This document shows, one piece after another, positions 1 through 4,194 of a stretch of 5,120 bases of DNA. Location of the stretch: assembly GCA_946629155.1 (NCBI GenBank), contig CAMOXM010000094.1, positions 1 to 5,120 on the forward strand, given 5' to 3'. The notes beneath the pieces were generated by a model. That model was given only the letters and a program-made list of their open reading frames with translations, was not told the DNA's origin and searched no databases. A program made the position numbers and the translations under genes. How positions within the stretch are numbered: the stretch's first letter is position 1; each line of letters opens with the position of its first letter. This stretch comes from UBA9848 sp003454065 (lineage in GTDB: Bacteria; Spirochaetota; Spirochaetia; Sphaerochaetales; Sphaerochaetaceae).

Positions 1-882
1 TTCCAAGGAATCGAAATCCTTTGAAATCTCATTATTGACGCTTTTTCTAAGCAATCCGTAAAGCCTTGAAGCCAACTCCAGCCTATTCGTCCTTGCGAAT
101 TGCGCGCATATCCTCATATCGGGAATGTAGTCGTCGAAAGGCTCACCCTCCAGATATGCCAAATCCCGCGGCACCTTGTTCTTAAACTCCTTGAATTGCT
201 TCTTCAGCTTGCTGAGAATCCCTTGTATCTCGGACCTTCTGCCTTGCGCCTTATATTCGGATATGATCGCATTCGCCTGCTCAAGATACGAGCTGTAATC
301 ATGGTTGCAATACTTGTCCGCCAGATCCTGATGATACAGCGCCACCTGAAGCCCCAGATTCCTGCTTCCGGTATGTATGGCGAAATACAGCATGCCTTCC
401 TCATCCTCATCCATCTCTATGAAGTGATTCCCGCCGCCCAAAGAAGGAATAGCATTGCGTATCTGCCTGTCGCGAATCGGAATGCTCCTTGCGCATGTCA
501 GCTCTCCGAGCATCTTGTCAACCCCCGTATAACATTCGCGATTAACGTTGTGCCCGATAGGAACCTTGGCGTTTATAAAAGCATCCAAACGGGCGAAATC
601 CACATTCTCCTTCCTAAGATGCGAAGGCAATTCAACCACCATCACCCCGCAATTAATATCGACACCGACCAGATTCGGGCAGACCCTACGGTTTCTAAGC
701 GTCATCGTCGTACCTATCACGCAACCGGCTCCGGCATGACAATCCGGCATGATGGCTATATCCTCTCCCTCGGTGAATTTCTGATTCGCCAGCATCTGCA
801 ACTGCTCCAGACACGAATCCTCCAAAGTCTCCTTGTCCTGAAAAACCCTAATCGCATTATAATCGCCCTTCAGCTCGAACAT
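1..882 (-). CDS. rtcB: RNA-splicing ligase RtcB (partial, C-terminus beyond window)
   Basis: RtcB joins RNA 2',3'-cyclic phosphate or 3'-phosphate ends to 5'-OH ends, using GTP and Mn2+, in tRNA splicing and RNA repair in the cytoplasm. The 294 visible residues begin MFELKGDYNAIRVF, as in the ~400-residue bacterial RtcB branch. Family motifs appear in order: MPDCHAGAGCVIG (45-57), LVGVDINCGV (71-80, with metal ligands D75 and C78), SLGGGNHFIE (147-156, H153) and IHTGSRNLG (169-177, H170). A CAQFARTNR segment follows at 259-267. The third metal-binding His and the His that becomes guanylylated are expected in the missing C-terminus, so activity cannot be judged. The start at 882 is chosen because GGAGGT sits 10 bases upstream and the alignment to the family begins there. 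The frame is open for 33 more codons to an ATG at 981, which lacks a good ribosome site. Its neighbour is a divergent WYL protein, probably its regulator. Family assignment is very secure. Confidence 0.95.
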   Translation of the reverse strand, partial: MFELKGDYNAIRVFQDKETLEDSCLEQLQMLANQKFTEGEDIAIMPDCHAGAGCVIGTTMTLRNRRVCPNLVGVDINCGVMVVELPSHLRKENVDFARLDAFINAKVPIGHNVNRECYTGVDKMLGELTCARSIPIRDRQIRNAIPSLGGGNHFIEMDEDEEGMLYFAIHTGSRNLGLQVALYHQDLADKYCNHDYSSYLEQANAIISEYKAQGRRSEIQGILSKLKKQFKEFKNKVPRDLAYLEGEPFDDYIPDMRICAQFARTNRLELASRLYGLLRKSVNNEISKDFDSLE

Positions 883-892
883 TACCGCACGC

Positions 893-899
893 ACCTCCA
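893..899 (-). promoter_or_regulatory. Shine-Dalgarno site of rtcB (decides the start)
   Basis: Read on the minus strand, TGGAGGT lies 10 bases before the ATG at 882. It is the best ribosome-binding site in the leader. It favours the start at 882 over the in-frame ATG at 981, which has no comparable site in front of it. Confidence 0.75.
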
Positions 900-944
900 A
901 AGTCGTTCTCAAGAAATCTGAAACAGCTTCGAAATAATAATAAA

Positions 945-968
945 CTATTTTTCGCATGCGGAAAATAG
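945..968. repeat. 24-bp near-perfect palindrome in the rtcB leader (candidate operator or leader hairpin)
   Basis: The plus strand reads CTATTTTTCGCA followed by TGCGGAAAATAG. Eleven of the 12 symmetrical base pairs match, and the only break is a T opposite G. It lies 62 bases upstream of the rtcB ATG and about 125 bases before the divergent WYL gene. Two-fold symmetry of this size suits a dimeric repressor or activator, and the WYL protein next door is the obvious candidate. As minus-strand RNA it could also fold into a hairpin in the rtcB leader. The symmetry is seen directly; the role is inferred. Confidence 0.5.
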
Positions 969-1009
969 GCAACTTGCTCATATCAACGACCACTTAATAA
1001 CTATCGTAT

Positions 1010-1038
1010 TTGATTGTATTTCAATAAAATATTATATT
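1010..1038 (+). promoter_or_regulatory. Candidate promoter for the WYL regulator gene
   Basis: TTGATT (1010-1015) and TATATT (1033-1038) are separated by exactly 17 bases, a good sigma70-type match. It predicts a start near 1045 and a leader of about 48 bases before the ATG at 1093. It shares DNA with the candidate rtcB promoter on the other strand. Found by eye only, in AT-rich DNA. Confidence 0.45.
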
Positions 1039-1042
1039 TTAA
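1013..1042 (-). promoter_or_regulatory. Candidate promoter for rtcB
   Basis: On the minus strand TTAAAA (1042-1037) is followed after 18 bases by TACAAT (1018-1013), a reasonable sigma70-type pair that would start transcription near 1006 and leave a leader of about 125 bases holding the 24-bp palindrome. An exact TATAAT at 1036-1031 is an alternative -10, but it lacks a good -35. The region is AT-rich, so chance matches are likely. It overlaps the candidate promoter of the divergent gene, so the two may compete. Confidence 0.3.
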
Positions 1043-1092
1043 CAGTATAGACTCATTCTAATTCGACCACTTTTTATGGACAGCGATAGAAA

Positions 1093-2091
1093 ATGTATTA
1101 CGAAAAAATTAAGATTAATGTTCCTGAATCCCTGAAAACATCATTGGAGAATGACGCGCAAAGGTTCTCGCTTGTGAAAAACGACGGCAAGGCGAATCTC
1201 AACGCGCTCATGTCCCTCGTCTTGCTAAACCATCACGACGAATTCAAAAGAAACCAAAAGCATATTCGGGACAAAGCACACGAAGCAATCTCACGCAATG
1301 CGAATATTACAAACGAAGCCATAGACAAGATAACGGATGAAATTCTGCGTGAAATAAGCCTGCTGTCCGCTGGCGGAAAGACGGAGATTTGCAATGCATC
1401 AATCGCCCTGAAACCTACAAGCCAGACAATCGGAATAATAAAGCAAATAGAAGGAAATCTCCTAAGATACAGAACGGAATCGGAATATTTCAGAAGCCTT
1501 TTGCAAGACTATGACGCAAAAAGCATCAGCGAAAAGGAAACAATAGTGTTCAGAAAGCAGTGCGGAGCGATCAGAACGGCCATAAGCGAGAGGAAGAAGA
1601 TTTTCATCACATACAACAGCAGGAGAAACGAACTGCGCTCGAAAACGCTCAGCCCGTACTCGTTGGAAACATCAAAAGAGGAAATGCACGAATACCTCAT
1701 CTCTGCAGAAGGCGGCAACGGAGTAGCCACCAACCGATTATCAAAGCTAGGCCATGTGGAAATCTTGGATGAGCCCTCCGAAATAAGCGATACGCAGAAA
1801 TCCTGCCTGAACAAGATGATCAAATACGGCGCAGCATTTCCGATAACGCCCGAAGACGGCGAAATCACCGTGAAGCTGACGGATTCCGGGCTGGAGATGT
1901 GGAACCAATATTACGTCCATCGCCCCATCCCGTTCAAAACCGAAGGCTACATGTTCTATTTCGAATGCTCGCCGATGCAGGTTATGACGTATTTCGCAAG
2001 ATTCGGAAAAAACGCCAAGATACTCTCACCGAACACTCTGAGAAAACGCATGCGCAGGTTCTATAAAGATGCATGGGAGGAATACCAATAG
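1093..2091 (+). CDS. Ribbon-helix-helix/WYL-domain protein, probable regulator of rtcB
   Basis: A 332-residue protein with three recognisable parts. Residues 4-50 (KIKINVPESLK, then two helices) look like a ribbon-helix-helix DNA-binding unit. Residues about 168-226 look like a WYL domain: FITYNSRR, LSPYSL, HEYLISAEG (199-207, E-Y-L in place of the namesake W-Y-L), NRLSKLGHVEIL. Residues 285-331 look like the WCX tail (FECSPMQVMTYFARFG, then LSPNTLRKRMRRFY). WYL domains bind nucleic acids or nucleotide-like ligands and control many bacterial regulators. The same ribbon-helix-helix plus WYL layout is known from the WYL1 accessory protein of Cas13d systems. The gene diverges from rtcB, so I infer control of RNA repair and perhaps of itself. 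The ATG at 1093 is the first possible start, because an in-frame TAG lies two codons upstream. The ribosome site is weak: only GGA at 1078-1080. It ends 12 bp from a convergent lipoprotein gene. The WYL call is firm, the N-terminal fold likely, the target inferred. Confidence 0.85.
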   Translation: MYYEKIKINVPESLKTSLENDAQRFSLVKNDGKANLNALMSLVLLNHHDEFKRNQKHIRDKAHEAISRNANITNEAIDKITDEILREISLLSAGGKTEICNASIALKPTSQTIGIIKQIEGNLLRYRTESEYFRSLLQDYDAKSISEKETIVFRKQCGAIRTAISERKKIFITYNSRRNELRSKTLSPYSLETSKEEMHEYLISAEGGNGVATNRLSKLGHVEILDEPSEISDTQKSCLNKMIKYGAAFPITPEDGEITVKLTDSGLEMWNQYYVHRPIPFKTEGYMFYFECSPMQVMTYFARFGKNAKILSPNTLRKRMRRFYKDAWEEYQ

Positions 2092-2103
2092 GCGAGTGAA
2101 CCA

Positions 2104-2511
2104 CTAATTCCTTTTCTTGAGATAATAAGTGGTGGTCTTGCTGCCTGTCTTTTCAACGAACTTGGCCTTGTCGCCGTTTTCGGATTTGAGATTTTCAAAC
2201 TCGACCTCATCGTAAGCGGTGTCATCACCCCCGCTAATCACGTATTTGTTCGCATTATTGGTGGTGACATTAGCTTTCCAGTTCTTCACATCTATCATGT
2301 AATCGGTGGAATCCGCCCCTTTCTTGAATTCAATCTTGCCTTCAGCTATTTCAAACCTCACATTCGCTTCCGGTGCGACATATTCGACTGTTTCATATGC
2401 ATCCCAACTGCCCTGAAGCCAGCCCGGAACCTTTTCGTCAGGGCAAGACACCAAACACAATGTCAACATGGCCAAAAACGCGAAACCAGCAAAATATCTC
2501 TTCATATTCAT
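2104..2511 (-). CDS. Small lipocalin-like lipoprotein
   Basis: A predicted lipoprotein of 135 residues, acting at the cell envelope. The N-terminus has K4-R5, a hydrophobic stretch (residues 6-19) and the lipobox L20-V-S-C23, giving a mature protein of about 113 residues. The mature part opens CPDEKVPGWLQGSWDAYE. The G-x-W pattern near the start, alternating beta-type segments and the final YYLKKRN resemble small lipocalin-like or beta-barrel lipoproteins common in spirochaetes, but I cannot name a family. Three in-frame ATGs compete (2517, 2511, 2505). AGGA at 2520-2517 sits 5 bases before the one at 2511, which I prefer; it touches or overlaps the first. The gene has its own strong promoter (2562-2590). 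No T-rich hairpin is seen after the stop, which is 12 bp from the convergent WYL gene. Function and ligand are unknown. Confidence 0.8.
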   Translation of the reverse strand: MNMKRYFAGFAFLAMLTLCLVSCPDEKVPGWLQGSWDAYETVEYVAPEANVRFEIAEGKIEFKKGADSTDYMIDVKNWKANVTTNNANKYVISGGDDTAYDEVEFENLKSENGDKAKFVEKTGSKTTTYYLKKRN

Positions 2512-2561
2512 ACCCATCCTATTCTTTTAGAAAAATTTTCTGAGCTCTTAAAACCCTTCCT

Positions 2562-2590
2562 ATTATAAGCAAAAGCTTTCACTTTGTAAA
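2562..2590 (-). promoter_or_regulatory. Sigma70-type promoter of the small lipoprotein gene
   Basis: Read on the minus strand, TTTACA (2590-2585), 17 bases, then a perfect TATAAT (2567-2562). It predicts transcription from about 2555 and a leader of roughly 45 bases before the ATG at 2511. It is the best promoter match in the window and implies the lipoprotein is expressed independently of the upstream operon. Confidence 0.75.
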
Positions 2591-2597
2591 TTACCTA

Positions 2598-2633
2598 GGC
2601 TCTGTCCGGAAAATCGACTAGCAGGACGGAGCC
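2598..2633. repeat. Imperfect inverted repeat, 10-bp arms
   Basis: GGCTCTGTCC (2598-2607) and GGACGGAGCC (2624-2633) are complementary at 9 of 10 positions, with a 16-base loop. The mismatch becomes a U-G wobble in plus-strand RNA but a C-A clash in minus-strand RNA, so any RNA hairpin would fit a plus-strand transcript better. The left arm followed by GGAAAA is also reminiscent of insertion-sequence ends, but no matching partner end was found. Confidence 0.5.
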
Positions 2634-2638
2634 GCGGA

Positions 2639-2659
2639 GCCGGAGAGGTGCCGGAGAGG
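2639..2659. repeat. Tandem 11-bp direct repeat
   Basis: GCCGGAGAGG occurs at 2639-2648 and again at 2650-2659, separated by one base, giving an 11-bp period. It lies in the GC-rich core of the gene-free stretch, between two inverted repeats. No function is apparent. Confidence 0.6.
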
Positions 2660-2664
2660 CGTAG

Positions 2665-2729
2665 TTTGGAACGGAAAGCCTAATGCAGGATAAGACTTCG
2701 TGCCTATCCAAATGGCTTTCCGTTCCAAA
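2665..2729. repeat. Perfect inverted repeat, 16-bp arms with 33-base loop
   Basis: TTTGGAACGGAAAGCC (2665-2680) is exactly complementary to GGCTTTCCGTTCCAAA (2714-2729). Within the 33-base loop GGATA (2688-2692) and TATCC (2705-2709) could extend the stem after an internal bulge. It would fold stably as RNA from either strand. No T-run follows on either side, so it is not a classical terminator. Confidence 0.8.
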
Positions 2730-2745
2730 GCGCGCATATACGGTG

Positions 2746-2766
2746 CATATCCGGCGACTGGATATG
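2746..2766. repeat. Short inverted repeat, 7-bp arms
   Basis: CATATCC (2746-2752) and GGATATG (2760-2766) flank a 7-base loop. The right arm overlaps the first four bases of the 38-bp palindrome, so the two hairpins partly exclude each other. It may be chance taken alone, but it adds to the dense secondary structure here. Confidence 0.4.
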
Positions 2767-2800
2767 GCTGAATAAATGACCGGTCATTTATTCAGCCATA
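2763..2800. repeat. Perfect 38-bp palindrome just after the vWA lipoprotein stop codon
   Basis: Nineteen-base arms (left arm TATGGCTGAATAAATGACC) meet at ACC|GGT with no spacer and no mismatch. The element starts 8 bases past the TAA of the minus-strand vWA lipoprotein gene, so in that mRNA it would form a very stable 3' hairpin with a small loop. There is no following T-run on the minus strand, so simple intrinsic termination is unlikely. A 3' stabilising or processing hairpin, or a DNA-level site for a symmetric protein, fits equally well. Confidence 0.85.
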
Positions 2801-2808
2801 GACAATCC

Positions 2809-3516
2809 TTATCTTTTTGATCTCTTAAGCGCCTCTATAAAAGCATCAGACAAGTTCTTGAGCATCGGCACATGGTAATACGCTCCGCCGGTCGCATACG
2901 CCATATCCCTCAATGTCGGCTCATCGGCTGAAATGGGCGTGCGCATTCCTATCGCATAAATCGGAACACCGAAATCGCTTATCGACGACATGAATTCATC
3001 CGCCGACAACGAACCCGCGCTTTTCATCTCATCCGAAACCACGATTATAGCCGCCCCTACGGTATCCTTCATGTCTTCAGACAGCCTTGCAATGCAATCG
3101 TAAAGCCTAGGCGGCCTATCGCCAAGAAGCCCCGTATTGAAACGTGCAGTAATGGAATCGTTCAATTCGCTTTTGCTGATGCTCTTGCAAATGTTCGTGA
3201 TTCCGTAATAGCCCATTTCGTAAATCGAAAGCCGGTCATCCTTGCCCATGTTCCTTGCGAATTCCGTCACGCACTCTACCAGAACCGAACGCTTGTCCTT
3301 TGTGAAATTGTCAGGATATGCGATGCTGTAGGAAACGCCCTTGGCAGCTGTCGAAACACCTGCGCCTGTTTCATCCGAATAGTCTTTTATAGCGAGAACG
3401 CTGCTCCCGACAGCGCTCGAATCGGCTGCGTGAGCCTTCCTTTCACAAGATGAAAGCCCCGAACAAATAAAAACCGAAAACAAAAATACGGCAATCAAAA
3501 CAAGCTTGCCTTTCAT
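2809..3516 (-). CDS. Lipoprotein with von Willebrand factor A-like domain, degenerate metal site
   Basis: A 235-residue predicted lipoprotein. It has an N-terminal K-rich start, a hydrophobic stretch (residues 5-20) and lipobox L21-S-S-C24. Residues 63-235 follow the von Willebrand A pattern: a first strand, RSVLVECVTEFARNMGKDDRLSIYEMG (split across 76-102), RLYDCIARL (137-145), AAIIVVSDEM (155-164), FGVPIYAIGM (182-191), then TLRDMAYATGGAYY (201-214), the usual late vWA signature. The MIDAS metal motif DxSxS expected after strand one is replaced by DNFTK (69-73), and the family's middle Thr is not evident, while D162 is kept. Metal-dependent binding is therefore doubtful. The protein probably scaffolds other envelope proteins; the partner is unknown. 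It starts one base after the upstream transferase stop, with its ribosome site inside that gene, so the two are probably coupled. The fold call is fairly secure. Confidence 0.82.
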   Translation of the reverse strand: MKGKLVLIAVFLFSVFICSGLSSCERKAHAADSSAVGSSVLAIKDYSDETGAGVSTAAKGVSYSIAYPDNFTKDKRSVLVECVTEFARNMGKDDRLSIYEMGYYGITNICKSISKSELNDSITARFNTGLLGDRPPRLYDCIARLSEDMKDTVGAAIIVVSDEMKSAGSLSADEFMSSISDFGVPIYAIGMRTPISADEPTLRDMAYATGGAYYHVPMLKNLSDAFIEALKRSKR

Positions 3517-3517
3517 T

Positions 3518-4186
3518 TCATAACCCCCTCAAATCATCGATCAAATCATTTATCCTGATATCGGTTATCGGGAAATCCGACTGCTTTCCGCAGCAAACCG
3601 TGACAATATGGCCTTTGTGTTCCGTCGACCTGATAAGCCGTTTCCATCGCCTTGAAAACGAATCCTTGATCGCAATATCAGCCAAACGCGAATCCTCGTA
3701 TTTGACGATGCATTCCTTTCTCGTCCACACTTCCAAAAAGGCTCTGATCTTGTCGTCGCTACGCTCGAAATAATCCGCTTCGCCCGCAGAAAAGACCCTA
3801 TGCGCCAAACCGACGCCTATCGGCCGGATTCTTTCAATATCAACGCCCACATTTTCATCACAAACACAAACCGCTATGCTACCCTTGGAATGCGATATGC
3901 TGAAGCAAAACCCCGGAACATTGCCTGCATAAGGCTTGCCGTTTGCAGTCTGCAATATATCCAAAGAATCCGACAGTGCGCCAGATAGCCTGCGATAGGC
4001 GTATCCCACCAAGGCATGGGAATACAGAATCTCCCTTCTCGCCTGAGCATCCGCAGTCCTATCATAGAGCTTTCGCCTCTCCTCGTTCAGGACCCCGATG
4101 AAAAGCTCATCAGGCGATTCACCGAAGTTCTCGGCATTGAGAAAGAAGATGCGACAAGGAAAACTCACGTTTAAATACAACCGCAA
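3518..4186 (-). CDS. Sfp-type 4'-phosphopantetheinyl transferase
   Basis: Transfers the 4'-phosphopantetheine arm of coenzyme A onto a serine of acyl or peptidyl carrier proteins, in the cytoplasm. About 222 residues, typical of the Sfp/Gsp group. Numbered from the TTG start, the family motifs are NGKPYA (82-87), FSISHS (95-100), VGVDIE (113-118, with the Mg-binding acidic pair D116 and E118) and WTRKECIVK (154-162, E158 being the third metal ligand). All key residues are present, so it should be active. The start is uncertain. TTG at 4186 gives the listed length; TTG at 4180 and GTG at 4168 are in frame, none has a clear ribosome site, and there is no ATG. It lies 8 bases after the thrC stop, so reinitiation from thrC translation is plausible. 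No carrier protein or synthase gene is visible, so its substrate is unknown. It could serve fatty-acid synthesis or a distant polyketide or peptide pathway. Confidence 0.9.
   Translation of the reverse strand: MRLYLNVSFPCRIFFLNAENFGESPDELFIGVLNEERRKLYDRTADAQARREILYSHALVGYAYRRLSGALSDSLDILQTANGKPYAGNVPGFCFSISHSKGSIAVCVCDENVGVDIERIRPIGVGLAHRVFSAGEADYFERSDDKIRAFLEVWTRKECIVKYEDSRLADIAIKDSFSRRWKRLIRSTEHKGHIVTVCCGKQSDFPITDIRINDLIDDLRGL
3524..3530 (-). promoter_or_regulatory. Shine-Dalgarno site of the vWA lipoprotein, inside the upstream gene
   Basis: Minus-strand GAGGGGG lies 7 bases before the ATG at 3516 and within the last codons of the phosphopantetheinyl transferase gene. It supports this start and points to translational coupling across the TGA-A-ATG junction. 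Confidence 0.75.
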
Positions 4187-4194
4187 ATGCGCAA

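Larger units (their letters stand above)
2518..2808. other. Gene-free, repeat-rich intergenic region
   Basis: These 291 bases between two minus-strand lipoprotein genes hold no convincing coding frame that I can see. The part nearest 2518 is AT-rich and carries the promoter of the small lipoprotein. The part from about 2598 to 2800 is richer in GC and holds, in order, an imperfect inverted repeat, a tandem 11-bp repeat, a 16-bp inverted repeat, a small hairpin and a 38-bp palindrome. The shift in composition against the promoter DNA and the dense symmetry suggest either a structured RNA or a small inserted element. Confidence 0.6.

Noticed and set aside
100..921. A 273-codon open frame on the plus strand
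   Set aside because: It is opposite rtcB, whose minus-strand reading carries all the expected RtcB motifs and a strong ribosome site. The plus-strand product shows no recognisable domain.
1093..2091. Cas13d-type CRISPR locus, suggested by the RHH-WYL protein
   Set aside because: No Cas13 gene or repeat array is present in the window, and the adjacent gene is rtcB.
2515..2517. ATG at 2517 as the start of the small lipoprotein
   Set aside because: The ribosome site AGGA overlaps this ATG directly. The in-frame ATG at 2511 has correct spacing and leaves a normal signal peptide.
2763..2800. Classical intrinsic terminator for the thrC operon
   Set aside because: The hairpin is strong but is not followed by a T-run on the minus strand, so it was listed as a palindrome rather than a terminator.
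2598..2800. CRISPR array
   Set aside because: There are no regularly spaced direct repeats with unique spacers, only inverted repeats and one short tandem pair.
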